Source: Candidatus Limnocylindrales bacterium
GTDB lineage: Bacteria; Desulfobacterota; Binatia; UBA1149; CAITLU01
Assembly (NCBI GenBank): GCA_035626395.1
Contig: DASPNR010000044.1
Location: 124,001 to 188,000 of the forward strand
DNA length: 64,000 nt
Direction: 5' to 3'
The notes under the pieces are model-generated. The model had not been told where the DNA came from, did no database searches, and worked only from the letters and a program-made list of their open reading frames with translations. The translations under genes were made by a program, and so were the position numbers. Of the stretch, positions 1-8,185 are shown piece by piece (positions within the stretch are counted from its first letter, which is position 1; each line of letters begins with the position of its first letter).

Positions 1-2
1 AC

Positions 3-1925
3 GGGCAGATCATTCCGCCCTACGCGTTCTTCCCGAACCAGCTCTACGACTTTCTTGCCAAGCTTCGCTGGCTGGCCAACGAACTGCCGTGGCTGGCGCC
101 TCCCCTGCCCGATCGCTTCACCGGCCTGGGCATCGGAGACAAGGTCCGCTACGCCGCCGGACTCCTGCCCGTCCTGGCATCGATGACTCTGGTGCTCGGC
201 ATCGCTGCCGGCGCCGTGGCGGCGCTGACGCAGCGACGCATGCGCTCGCTGCGGTCGTACGTGCTGTTCTGGTCCGTCGTCGCTCTACTGGTGCATGTGG
301 GCATGTCGATTCCGGCGCTGGGGATCGAAAGCGGCATGCGGATGAGCCAGATCGCGTATCGCGCACGCAGCCTCGTCGTGGACGGCGCATTGCTCGCCAT
401 CGCGGTTGCCATCGTGGCAGGCGCGGCGGCGGCGTGGATGGCGCCGCAGTTCGAGGGACGCGGGCGGCGCCTGCGCCGATACGCCGCCGTCTCTGCATTC
501 GAATGTGCGGCGATCGCGGCGTTCATCCTGAGCTCGGCCGTTCCCGCCACGCGCGCCAGTGCGGCGCCGGCTCAGCTTTCTGCACCCGTGGCGACGGGCG
601 ACCGCTACAACGTCGTCCTCATCTCGCTCGACAGCCTGCGCGCGGATCATCTGAGCACGTACGGTTACGAGCGCGAGACGTCGCCGAACATCACCAGGCT
701 TGCCAGGAGCGGCGTGCTCTTCCGCAACGCGATCGCGACCTCGTCATGGACGCTGCCGACGCACCTGACGATGTTCACCGGCCGCTATCAGATCTCCCAC
801 GGCGTGGTCGAGGACACCCGGGTTCTGCTGCCGTCGATCCCGACGCTCGGACAGATCTTCAAGGCCTCCGGCTATGCGACCGCGGGCTACGTCTCCGGCC
901 CCTACGTCGCAGGGCATTACGGCTACTCGCGCGGCATGGACACGTACGTGGACTTCAGCGAGGACGTCGGCAAGGGACGCGAGGCGCGCGAGCAGATCAC
1001 CTCCCCCTCGATCAACGAGCAGGCGCTGGCGTGGCTAGACCAGCGCACGGACCAGGAGCCCTTCTTCCTGTTCCTGCACTACTTCGACATTCACTACGAC
1101 TACATCCCGCCCGCGCCCTACGACAGGATGTTCGATCCCGACTACACGGGGACCATGGACGGGCGCAACTTCATCGAGCGCAAGGACGTGCATCCCAAGA
1201 TGGATCCGCGCGACCTCGCCCACATCATCGCGCTGTATGACGGCGAGATCCGCTTCACCGATCACCACGTCGGCGCCATCCTCGACAAGCTCGATCAGAA
1301 GGGGTTCAGCGGCAATACCGTCATCCTGCTGACGGCCGACCATGGCGAAGAGTTCTTCGAGCACGGCAACAAGGGCCATCACCGCACCGTCTACGAGGAG
1401 GTGCTGCGCGTGCCGTTCGTGCTGCGGATTCCCGGCGGCGCCCACGCCGGCAAGGAGGTTGACGAGCAGGTCAGCCTGGTCGACGTCTTCCCGACACTGC
1501 TGGATCTGGCCGGGCTGCCGCCCTCACCCGACGTGGAGGGAATCAGTGTTCGCGCTCTCGCCGAGGGCAACCGGTCCGACCGCGATGCGGTCTACGCCGA
1601 ATTCTTCGACAAGCTCGGGCTGAACCTGCAGGTTGCGCGCCGGACGCCGGCGGCAAAGACGATCGAGCACTTCAACCGCATCACGCACCCGCGTCGCAGC
1701 CCCATCGAGTACTACGACCTGAAGGACGATCCCGAAGAACGCGACGACCGCGCCGCCGACAATCCCGGCGCCGTGCACGCCGAGCTGTCGTCGCTGTCGC
1801 AATGGCTCGAGACGCAGTGGCGCGCGCAGCGCAACGCTGAAGCCGCCGCCGGCGGCCGCGCGTCGATCGATATCGATGACGAAACGATGGAGAGACTGAA
1901 ATCCTTGGGATACGTCGGCGACTAG
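3..1925 (+). CDS. Sulfatase-fold (alkaline phosphatase superfamily) membrane protein, 5' truncated by the window edge
   Basis: The frame is open from base 3 with no stop, so the gene begins upstream; the Met at 183 is internal to a hydrophobic N-terminal region and is unlikely to be the true start. About 640 residues are visible. Several membrane segments precede a periplasmic sulfatase-like domain that begins with ISLDSLRADH (metal Asp at about nt 630) and continues to LTADHGEEFFEHG (nt 1332-1370), the second metal site. At the position of the usual CxPxR formylglycine motif the protein reads TLPTH (nt 750-764), so the nucleophile would be Thr, as in phosphoethanolamine/phosphoglycerol transferases, and no formylglycine could form. 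It may be a phosphotransferase, phosphodiesterase or hydrolase; the substrate is unknown. Its TAG stop overlaps the stop of the convergent acyl-CoA dehydrogenase by four bases (CTAG). Confidence 0.85.
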   Translation, partial: GQIIPPYAFFPNQLYDFLAKLRWLANELPWLAPPLPDRFTGLGIGDKVRYAAGLLPVLASMTLVLGIAAGAVAALTQRRMRSLRSYVLFWSVVALLVHVGMSIPALGIESGMRMSQIAYRARSLVVDGALLAIAVAIVAGAAAAWMAPQFEGRGRRLRRYAAVSAFECAAIAAFILSSAVPATRASAAPAQLSAPVATGDRYNVVLISLDSLRADHLSTYGYERETSPNITRLARSGVLFRNAIATSSWTLPTHLTMFTGRYQISHGVVEDTRVLLPSIPTLGQIFKASGYATAGYVSGPYVAGHYGYSRGMDTYVDFSEDVGKGREAREQITSPSINEQALAWLDQRTDQEPFFLFLHYFDIHYDYIPPAPYDRMFDPDYTGTMDGRNFIERKDVHPKMDPRDLAHIIALYDGEIRFTDHHVGAILDKLDQKGFSGNTVILLTADHGEEFFEHGNKGHHRTVYEEVLRVPFVLRIPGGAHAGKEVDEQVSLVDVFPTLLDLAGLPPSPDVEGISVRALAEGNRSDRDAVYAEFFDKLGLNLQVARRTPAAKTIEHFNRITHPRRSPIEYYDLKDDPEERDDRAADNPGAVHAELSSLSQWLETQWRAQRNAEAAAGGRASIDIDDETMERLKSLGYVGD

Positions 1926-3064
1926 AACCCGCTCAAGGTCGCAAAGCGGTCGCGGTGAAAGCTGGCGTCCCCGAACGTCATCTCGTTCCCGCGCAGGCGC
2001 TTCATGTAGAACCCGACGTCATGCTCGTCCGTCATGCCGATGCCGCCGTGCATTTGGATGCCTTCGTAGCCGATGAGGACGCCGGCGTCGGAACATCGTG
2101 CCTTCGCCACCGAGATCAGCGCCTTGGCCTGCGGAGATCGCTCGTCGATGGCGGTCGCCGCCGCCAGCACCGCCGAACGTGCCAGCTCGATCTCGATGAA
2201 CATCTTCGCGGCGCGGTGCTTGAGCGCCTGGAAGCTGCCGATCGGGACGCCGAACTGCTTGCGCGTCTTCAGGTACTCGAGCGTCATCTCGAACGTCGCG
2301 AGCATGTTGCCGAGCATCTCGGCACATAGTCCGGCCGTGGCGCGATCGATGACCTCCTCCAGCAGAGGGCCGGCCGCGCCCTCCTCGCCGATGCGCGCGG
2401 CTTCGGACACCTCCACGCCGTCGAGCCGCACGATTGCCGCCGGCCGCAGGTGCATCGTCTTCTGCCGCACCACCTGCAGACCCGGCGCGTCGCGATCGAC
2501 GATGAACAGCGACAGCCCGCTGCGATCGCCGACTTCACCGCGGCTGCGCGCGACGATCAACAGCTTGTCGGCTGCGCCAGCGTCCAGAACGAGCGTCTTC
2601 TCGCCGCGCAGGACGTAGCCGCCGCCGCTCGCCTGTGCGCGCGTCTGGCAATGATGGAGGTCGTAGCGTGCGCCGTGCTCCTGATACGCCAGCGTCAGAA
2701 GGAGTGAGCCGTCGGCAACGCGCGGCAGCATGTCGCTCCTCTGTGCCTCGCTGCCGCCGAGCAGTACGGCGTTGGCGCCCAGCAGCACCGTCGAGAGCAG
2801 CGGCTCGGGCACCAGGCTGCGGCCGCATTCCTCGAGGACGCAGGCCAACTCGACATATCCCATGCCCAGCCCGCCGTATGTCTCCGGAATGATGATCGCC
2901 TGCCAGCCGAGCTCGGCCATCTTCCTCCACAGCTCGAGCGAGAAACCGACGGCATCATCGCTGTCTCGATAGTGCCGGACGCGCGCGACTGGCGACTCCT
3001 TGCGCACGAAATCGGCGGCGGCACGCTTGAGCATCTGCTGGTCGTCGGTGAGAACGAGTGACAT
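1922..3064 (-). CDS. Acyl-CoA dehydrogenase family protein, probable non-catalytic partner subunit
   Basis: A 380-residue acyl-CoA dehydrogenase fold protein with an N-terminal helical domain, a middle beta domain and a C-terminal helical domain ending in QMHGGIGMTDEHDVGFYMKR, a flavin-binding signature region. I do not see the EGT-type segment that carries the catalytic Glu in many family members. The gene upstream (3079-4281) is a second dehydrogenase that does have it, only 14 bases away and in the same orientation. In steroid side-chain catabolism of mycobacteria, such adjacent unequal pairs (FadE28/FadE29 type) form alpha2-beta2 enzymes, so this is probably the partner subunit. That is inference from family knowledge. 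The start ATG is at 3062-3064. Confidence 0.88.
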   Translation of the reverse strand: MSLVLTDDQQMLKRAAADFVRKESPVARVRHYRDSDDAVGFSLELWRKMAELGWQAIIIPETYGGLGMGYVELACVLEECGRSLVPEPLLSTVLLGANAVLLGGSEAQRSDMLPRVADGSLLLTLAYQEHGARYDLHHCQTRAQASGGGYVLRGEKTLVLDAGAADKLLIVARSRGEVGDRSGLSLFIVDRDAPGLQVVRQKTMHLRPAAIVRLDGVEVSEAARIGEEGAAGPLLEEVIDRATAGLCAEMLGNMLATFEMTLEYLKTRKQFGVPIGSFQALKHRAAKMFIEIELARSAVLAAATAIDERSPQAKALISVAKARCSDAGVLIGYEGIQMHGGIGMTDEHDVGFYMKRLRGNEMTFGDASFHRDRFATLSGF

Positions 3065-3078
3065 GGCGAAACGGCTCC

Positions 3079-4281
3079 TCAGTCGGGAAGGCCAAGCACG
3101 CGCTTGGCGATGATGTTGAGCTGCACTTCGGAGGTGCCGCCTTCGATGGAATTGCCGCGCGCACGCAGGAAGCTGCGGACCGCGGCGATCTCGTCCTCCG
3201 AGAAGCCCGCGCCTTCCCAGCCCAGGCCTTGCGGGCCGAGGATGCCGACCACGGTCGACGTCCGCTCCTTGTTCAACTCGGTGGCGTAGTACTTAAAAAT
3301 CGAAGATTCCGGCCCGGGCTGATGGCCCAGCTTCGCCGCCTCCTTGGTGCGTCGCAGCGTCAGCTCCAGGCACGTCTTGTCCATGGTCAGCTGGGCGATG
3401 CGGTCGCGCATCGCTCCATCGCGGATGCGACCGGCATCGTCCACGCCAAGGTGACTGCGCGCAGCCACCACCAGCTCGTTCTTTTCCTCGGACTCGTTGA
3501 ACGCCTCACTGATCATGCTGCGCTCGTGGCCCAGCAGCGCCTTGGCCATGGTCCAGCCGTTGCCGATGCCGCCGACCACGTGATCGCTCTGAACCCGCGC
3601 GTCCTCGAGGAAGGTTTCGCAGAATGGAGAGCTTCCGCTGATGAGCAGGATCGGCCGCACGGTAACTCCGGGCTGATCCATGTCCATCAGCATGAAGCTG
3701 ATGCCCTCGTGCTTGGGCTTGTCCGGATCGGTGCGCACCAGCAGGAACATCCAGTCAGCCTTGTCGGCATAGGACGTCCATACTTTCTGCCCGTTGATGA
3801 CCCAATGATCGCCTTCGCGCACGCCGCGCGTCTGCAGGCCCGCCAGGTCGGAGCCGGCACCCGGCTCCGAATAGCCCTGACACCAGCGAACCTCGCCGCG
3901 GACGATCTCGGGCAGGAAGCGCTTCTTCTGGTCGTCGTTGCCGTACTGCAGCAGCAGCGGACCGATCATGGTGAGACCGAACCCGATAAGCGGAGGCTTG
4001 CACCGCAGGCGCCTCATCTCCTCCGCGAGCACCTTGGCCTCCGCTTTGGAGAGCCCTCCCCCGCCGTACTCCCGCGGCCAGGTCGGCGCCGTCCAACCTC
4101 GCTCGGCCATCGCTGCCAGCCATCGCTGCACGTCGGGATTGGCGTGCTTCTCCTTCTTCCCGCCCCACGCCAGACCTTCCCCCATCGTGTCGTTGCCCTT
4201 GGTGTCCCATCGCATCGATGCAGGGCAGTTCGTCTCGAGCCACTGGCGGGTCTGCTCACGAAAGGTGTCGAGGTCGCTCAT
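3079..4281 (-). CDS. Acyl-CoA dehydrogenase, catalytic-type subunit
   Basis: The protein is 400 residues from the chosen ATG at 4281 (MSDLDTFREQ). A longer reading to 4446 would run into the divergent gene at 4437 and adds a sequence that does not fit the family. The central part has GYSEPGAGSDLAGLQT and NGQKVWTSYA, typical FAD- and acyl-CoA-binding segments. The C-terminus has SIEGGTSEVQLNIIAKRVLG, where the Glu is in the usual catalytic-base position. It should oxidise an acyl-CoA to the enoyl-CoA and pass electrons to electron transfer flavoprotein. It lies directly upstream of the shorter partner at 1922-3064, and the two probably form one operon and one heteromeric enzyme. The substrate is not visible from sequence. 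Confidence 0.92.
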   Translation of the reverse strand: MSDLDTFREQTRQWLETNCPASMRWDTKGNDTMGEGLAWGGKKEKHANPDVQRWLAAMAERGWTAPTWPREYGGGGLSKAEAKVLAEEMRRLRCKPPLIGFGLTMIGPLLLQYGNDDQKKRFLPEIVRGEVRWCQGYSEPGAGSDLAGLQTRGVREGDHWVINGQKVWTSYADKADWMFLLVRTDPDKPKHEGISFMLMDMDQPGVTVRPILLISGSSPFCETFLEDARVQSDHVVGGIGNGWTMAKALLGHERSMISEAFNESEEKNELVVAARSHLGVDDAGRIRDGAMRDRIAQLTMDKTCLELTLRRTKEAAKLGHQPGPESSIFKYYATELNKERTSTVVGILGPQGLGWEGAGFSEDEIAAVRSFLRARGNSIEGGTSEVQLNIIAKRVLGLPD

Positions 4282-4436
4282 GGCGCGGGAGTGTATCGAC
4301 CCGTCATGCAAATAAAAATTGTGTGGCCGCCCTCTGATCGGGGGAGTCCGACCCTCTGTTCGAGTGGCGGATTCCGCGCAATGATGGGTCTGTTCGCTAC
4401 GAGCGAGCTGCAAATCCGACGAAAGAGGAGAATGCG

Positions 4437-5039
4437 ATGAAGGCAATCGTGATCAACTTCCGCCTGCATGGCTTCCCGTTCCTCGTTACGGCCCTGCTGG
4501 CGGCTGGCGCCGTCCCTGCCACCACGTCTTCCTCCCACGCTTCGATCGAAGGCGAGCGCGCGGCCATGGACAAGATCCAGGTGCCGACGCGCGCCAGCAT
4601 CGGCAGCGGCGAGTACACCTGCGCGCCGGCGCACGTCGAGCTCATGAAGGAGCGCCAGCACCGCATTGCCGAAGCAGCCACCGTCGAGGAGGCGCGCGCT
4701 CTGGCAATCGGTCCGGCTCGAGCCGCGCGAACGGCGGTAGCGGTTGCAGGAACCGTCGTCCCCTGGAGCAAGGCGCTGGCCGATGCGGGACAGCGTCTGG
4801 AGGGCTTCGAGGATCGCATCCAGCGCAGCAGCACCCAGCGGGAGGTGGCCGTCGAGTTCGGCCGCCTGGTCGACGTGGACTCCAGGGGCGAGCTGATCCA
4901 GCTTGCGGATCTTGATGCCGGCCCAAGCGTGCGCGGCCCGGGACGCTGCTACTACACGACCGGCGAAATCATCGCCATCGTGTTCGGCTTCATTCTGTTC
5001 ATCGTGCCCGGGGTGGTGCTGCTTTTCGTTCTCTGCTGA
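4437..5039 (+). CDS. Hypothetical exported or membrane protein with C-terminal anchor
   Basis: This 200-residue protein matches no family I recognise. The first 30 residues (MKAIVINFRLHGFPFLVTAL) look like a signal or membrane segment. The middle is soluble and helix-rich with a run of Ala and Arg. Residues about 175-199 (GEIIAIVFGFILFIVPGVVL) form a strong C-terminal transmembrane helix, followed only by a Cys. A good ribosome binding site (AGAGGAGA) stands 6-8 bases before the ATG. It is divergent from the acyl-CoA dehydrogenase pair, with 155 bases between the starts. The two ends suggest a protein held in the inner membrane; function unknown. Confidence 0.7.
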   Translation: MKAIVINFRLHGFPFLVTALLAAGAVPATTSSSHASIEGERAAMDKIQVPTRASIGSGEYTCAPAHVELMKERQHRIAEAATVEEARALAIGPARAARTAVAVAGTVVPWSKALADAGQRLEGFEDRIQRSSTQREVAVEFGRLVDVDSRGELIQLADLDAGPSVRGPGRCYYTTGEIIAIVFGFILFIVPGVVLLFVLC

Positions 5040-5179
5040 CGCCTCCACGCCGGAAACGCCCCACGGGCCACGACGGTTCGGCGCGCCGGTGACGGCCGCG
5101 CGTGCTCTCGCGAAGCATCACCGTTTGCTCTACCAAGGGCGCGCGCAGGAGCTTCGTCCTTGCTGCCTCGCTTGGGGTA

Positions 5180-5557
5180 ATGGCCGACGAGATACCAGAC
5201 AGCGTCCGTCGATTGATCGCCGAGAGCATTGATTCGGTTCCCGAGCTGGAAGCGCTTCTGTTGCTACGCGAGCACCCAAACCGCGGCTGGACGACGAAAG
5301 ATGCCGGCGAGCGTCTATACGTGAGCAAACCCGTGGCATCGCACGTGCTCTCGGTGCTCGCCGAGCGCGGCTTTGCCGAAGAGGCCGGAGGCACGTTCCG
5401 CTACTCGCCGGCGTCGCCCGAGCTCGCCGCGATCGTCGACGCTCTGGCCACTGCGTACTCGCGGCACCTGATCGAGGTCACCCACCTCATCCATTCGAAG
5501 CCAAGCGCCAGCATTCGCCATTTCGCGGAGGCGTTCCGCCTACGGAAGGAAAAGTGA
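5180..5557 (+). CDS. Small winged-helix protein, probable transcriptional regulator
   Basis: A 125-residue protein starting at MADEIPDSVRR. A start further upstream at 5102 is possible but adds a region without family character. Residues about 20-75 (ELEALLLLREHPNRGWTTKD, then LYVSKPVASHVLSVLAERGF) form a predicted winged helix-turn-helix. It has no sensor domain beyond a helical tail. Its stop overlaps the ATG of the following DUF5985 gene by one base (TGATG), and a second DUF5985 gene follows, so the three are almost certainly one transcript. It may regulate the cassette or act as a partner of the small membrane proteins. Confidence 0.75.
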   Translation: MADEIPDSVRRLIAESIDSVPELEALLLLREHPNRGWTTKDAGERLYVSKPVASHVLSVLAERGFAEEAGGTFRYSPASPELAAIVDALATAYSRHLIEVTHLIHSKPSASIRHFAEAFRLRKEK

Positions 5558-5814
5558 TGGGGGCCGTCGTCTACTCCTTGTGTGCCGCCACCGCGCTGGC
5601 CTGCAGCGCGCTGCTCCTGCGGGCCTACGCCCGTAACGGCGTAAGGCTGCTGCTCTGGAGCGGCCTGTGCTTTGCGGGATTGACGGTCAACAACGCGCTG
5701 CTGGCCGTCGACCTGCTGATATTTCCGGAGATCGACCTTTTTGCGCTGCGCAATCTGGCGGCGCTGGTCGCAGTTTCGCTGTTGCTCTACGGTCTGCTGT
5801 GGGAATCGGAGTAG
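5557..5814 (+). CDS. DUF5985-like small membrane protein (first of two)
   Basis: This is an 85-residue, almost wholly hydrophobic protein with about three transmembrane helices (AVVYSLCAATALACSALLLR, LLLWSGLCFAGLTVNNALLA, and the C-terminal ALVAVSLLLYGLLWES). The ATG at 5557 overlaps the TGA of the winged-helix gene, and GGAAGGAAA lies just before it. A GTG three bases earlier is an alternative start. Size, topology and pairing with a second similar gene fit the DUF5985 family as I remember it. The biochemical role is unknown. Confidence 0.72.
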   Translation: MGAVVYSLCAATALACSALLLRAYARNGVRLLLWSGLCFAGLTVNNALLAVDLLIFPEIDLFALRNLAALVAVSLLLYGLLWESE

Positions 5815-5816
5815 CG

Positions 5817-6080
5817 GTGGACTCGCTCAACTACACGATGATGGGCGCGATCGCGATGGCGTGCTTCGTGATCGGAACCATGTTCCTGCGCTTCTGGCGG
5901 CAGGGCCGAGACCGCTTCTTTCTGCTGTTCGCCTGCTCCTTCTACCTCGAGGGCGTCAACCGCGTGGTGCAGACGCTTTCGGCGGCGCCTAATGAAGGGA
6001 ACCTGACGCGCTATGGCGTGCGGCTCGTGGCCTTCACTCTCATCCTGGCGGCGATCATCGACAAGAACCGCTCGCGCTGA
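5817..6080 (+). CDS. DUF5985-like small membrane protein (second of two)
   Basis: The protein is 87 residues from a GTG at 5817, two bases after the stop of the previous gene, with GGAG a few bases upstream. MMGAIAMACFVIGTMFLRFW, the charged turn RQGRDRFF and LLFACSFYLEGVNRVVQTLS are the typical pattern of the DUF5985 family: a helix, an RFWRxxRDRFF turn, then further helices. The last helix is RLVAFTLILAAIIDKN. It probably forms a membrane complex with its paralogous neighbour. Function unknown. Confidence 0.75.
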   Translation: MDSLNYTMMGAIAMACFVIGTMFLRFWRQGRDRFFLLFACSFYLEGVNRVVQTLSAAPNEGNLTRYGVRLVAFTLILAAIIDKNRSR

Positions 6081-6088
6081 GCGCGCGC

Positions 6089-6134
6089 GGAATGGGCGCG
6101 CACCGGTGCGGAGCGGAATGAGCGTGCACCGGTG
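6089..6134. repeat. Two 20-bp direct repeats containing GCACCGGTGC-type palindromes between convergent genes
   Basis: GGAATGGGCGCGCACCGGTG at 6089-6108 is repeated with two changes at 6115-6134, a 26-base period. Each copy holds a self-complementary GCACCGGTG core. The stretch lies between the convergent DUF5985 and ArsR-type genes, and further CGGCCG-rich hairpins follow at 6160-6185. A two-way transcription terminator is the simplest reading. Confidence 0.45.
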
Positions 6135-6202
6135 GCAAGCAGCCTGAGCGGGCGCGCAGCGGCCGAGCGGCCTGAGCGGCCGCTGAAGAGAAGACCCGCT
6201 GT

Positions 6203-6589
6203 TCAGCGCTTCCTCGCCGCCTTTCGCGCGCTTGCGGGCACGGGCGCTTGCGGAACCGCCAGCGCCTCGCGGAGCTCGGCCATTCGCTCGGGTACGATCC
6301 GGTAATACGCCCACGTCCCGCGCCGCTCGCGGCCGATCAGGCCGGCGTCGTACAGGACCTTGAGATGATGACTGACGGTGGGCTGAGACAGCCCCAGCGG
6401 CTCCGTCAGATAGCAGACGCACGTCTCCGCCTCGGGGCGGGAGGCGATGTAGTTGAGCAGCCGCAGCCGTGCCGGATCGGCGATGGCCTTGAACGCCGCC
6501 GCCAGCTCCTCCGCATCGGCCTTGCCCAGCCGGCCATGGAAGACGGGCGGACAACACGATGCAGTCGCTGGGTCGACACGCTCCTTCAT
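6203..6589 (-). CDS. ArsR/SmtB-family metalloregulator
   Basis: A 128-residue repressor-type protein whose chosen ATG at 6587-6589 gives MKERVDPATASCCPPVFHGR. Residues about 28-100 form the ArsR winged helix: AFKAIADPARLRLLNYIAS, then ETCVCYLTEPLGLSQPTVSHH, and the wing GRERRGTWAYYRI. The CVC in the third helix matches the ELCVCDL metal/arsenite site of the family, and an N-terminal CC pair could add ligands. It is divergent from the dioxygenase at 6660, with ATCGAT-rich repeats between them, so it most likely represses that gene and itself until a thiophilic ligand such as As(III) or a metal binds. The ligand is inferred. Confidence 0.9.
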   Translation of the reverse strand: MKERVDPATASCCPPVFHGRLGKADAEELAAAFKAIADPARLRLLNYIASRPEAETCVCYLTEPLGLSQPTVSHHLKVLYDAGLIGRERRGTWAYYRIVPERMAELREALAVPQAPVPASARKAARKR

Positions 6590-6659
6590 ATCGATACATT
6601 GACATTCATCGATGCAATCTGCAATACATCGACGCACATCGATGAAGGAGGCTCCCGCC
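6590..6659. promoter_or_regulatory. Divergent promoter region with repeated ATCGAT operator-like elements
   Basis: The 70 bases between the ArsR-type gene and the dioxygenase gene contain ATCGAT at 6590, 6608 and 6638 and the near-match ATCGAC at 6628. The spacings are 18, 20 and 10 bases. The 6608 copy lies in a longer dyad, CATCGATG, flanked by ATTG and CAAT. Such clustered dyads between a divergent regulator and its target are typical ArsR operators. GAAGGAGG at 6644-6651 is the ribosome binding site of the + strand gene. Confidence 0.55.
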
Positions 6660-7649
6660 ATGACTACCCTCGCCACCGCTGTCGCCGGACCTGCCGCCTG
6701 GACCGGCGCCGAAATGAGCCGCACCGACGAATGGATCCACCGCCTGAGCGCCGCCGAAGTGGCCGCCGCCGAAAGCATCGCCGCGGCCGTGCGCGGCGCG
6801 GGCAAAGGCGTCGAGGAGCTCACGAAGGACGACGTGTCCCCGGGAGCACTGGCGCCAGCGATCCGCGCGTGGCGCGAGACCCTCCACCGCGGCCGCGGGT
6901 TCGTCCTCATCCGCGGACTTCCGGTCGAACGCATGACCAGGGAGGAAGCGGCTGCGGTGTATTGGACGATCGGGCTGCACCTGGGCACGCCGGTGCCGCA
7001 AAACTTCCTGGGCGAGCTGCTGACCGACGTGCGCGACACCGGTGCCGACCCCGGCGACCCGAGCACGCGCCTGTATCGCACGCGCGCCGAGCAGGACTTT
7101 CATACCGATGGCGCCGACATCATCGGGCTGCTGTGCCTGAAAACGTCCAGGTCCGGCGGCGAGAGCCGCATCGTCAGCTCGATCAGCGTCTACAACGAAA
7201 TCCTGCGCCGGCGTCCCGACCTCGCGCCCGTGCTCTTCGAGAACTTCTACTGGCACTACTACGAGCCGCAGATGCCGGCGCCGATGCATTTCGTCCGGCC
7301 GATCTGCGCCGAGCGCGGAGGCGGCCTGAACATCTCGTTCATACCCTGGTACATCCGGCGCGCGCAGGAGCTTCCCGACGTCCCTCCACTGACGCGCGCG
7401 CAGAACGAGGCGCTCGAGATCATGGAGCGCACGGCCAACGACCCGCAGCTGTATCTGGACATGGAGTTCCGGCCGGGAGACATCCAGCTCCTCAAGAACT
7501 CGGTCATCCTGCACAAGCGCACCGCGTACGAAGACTGGGACGACCCCGAGCAGAAGAGGCACCTCCTGCGGCTGTGGCTGTCGGCGCCGGACTTCGAGGA
7601 CGGCGATGAGCAGCTGCGCTACGGCATCACGATGGAGGCGGCGCGATGA
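6660..7649 (+). CDS. TauD/TfdA-family Fe(II)/2-oxoglutarate-dependent dioxygenase
   Basis: The 329-residue protein starts at the ATG at 6660 behind a strong GAAGGAGG site. FHTDGAD (about residues 147-153) gives the HxD pair of the iron site. The second His is probably in ILHKRTAYED near residue 283, and Arg residues close to the C-terminus (RHLLRLWLSAP) fit the 2-oxoglutarate-binding Arg. Family members hydroxylate or oxidatively cleave small organic acids; the substrate cannot be read here. It is divergent from an ArsR-type regulator and overlaps the following membrane gene by four bases (ATGA). The unit therefore looks like a metal- or metalloid-responsive operon. Confidence 0.9.
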   Translation: MTTLATAVAGPAAWTGAEMSRTDEWIHRLSAAEVAAAESIAAAVRGAGKGVEELTKDDVSPGALAPAIRAWRETLHRGRGFVLIRGLPVERMTREEAAAVYWTIGLHLGTPVPQNFLGELLTDVRDTGADPGDPSTRLYRTRAEQDFHTDGADIIGLLCLKTSRSGGESRIVSSISVYNEILRRRPDLAPVLFENFYWHYYEPQMPAPMHFVRPICAERGGGLNISFIPWYIRRAQELPDVPPLTRAQNEALEIMERTANDPQLYLDMEFRPGDIQLLKNSVILHKRTAYEDWDDPEQKRHLLRLWLSAPDFEDGDEQLRYGITMEAAR

Positions 7650-8185
7650 TCACCACGCTCACGATCCTGACGATCGTCGGAACGATCGGCTCCATCGACG
7701 TGCTCTACTACCACCTCTATCGCTTCCGGCTGTACGGCCAGCCAACCTGCGTCGCCGAGGAAGTCACGCACCTGATCCGCCACGCGGTATTTCTCGCCGT
7801 TCTCGTCGTCTGCCTGCAGCCGGCAACGGAACAGTACGCGCGCATCGCGTTCGTGCTGTTCGCGATCGACATGACCAATTCGGTCGTCGACGTGCTGCTC
7901 GAGCGGCGATCGCGTGCGCCGCTGGGCGGGCTGCCGAGCGGCGAGTATCTGGTGCACGTCCTGTCCAGCTTCGGTACGGGGCTGGCGGTCGCCTCCTATA
8001 CCGTCGCGCTCGGTTCGCCTGCGCCGCAGCCCGAAGGACTCCTGAAGTGGCAGGTGTGGGCAATGCTCGCAAGCGGCTGCGCACTGTTCGTCATCGAAGC
8101 GACCCTGTTCGTGCGTGCGCTGACGGCGCGCAGATTGCAGTGGCCGCTGACGCACGGGACGGCGGCAGGGGCGCCGACGGCGTGA
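7646..8185 (+). CDS. Four-helix integral membrane protein coupled to the dioxygenase
   Basis: A 179-residue protein with about four predicted transmembrane helices: TLTILTIVGTIGSIDVLYYH, HAVFLAVLVVCLQP, a helix around residues 65-80 (IAFVLFAIDMTNSVVDVLLE), and a C-terminal pair. Polar residues inside the helices (YYHLYR, EEVTHLIRH, IDMTN) could bind a ligand or cofactor. I do not recognise the family. The ATG overlaps the dioxygenase stop (ATGA), so translation is coupled and the two products likely work on the same substrate, for example as enzyme and membrane partner. Confidence 0.75.
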   Translation: MITTLTILTIVGTIGSIDVLYYHLYRFRLYGQPTCVAEEVTHLIRHAVFLAVLVVCLQPATEQYARIAFVLFAIDMTNSVVDVLLERRSRAPLGGLPSGEYLVHVLSSFGTGLAVASYTVALGSPAPQPEGLLKWQVWAMLASGCALFVIEATLFVRALTARRLQWPLTHGTAAGAPTA

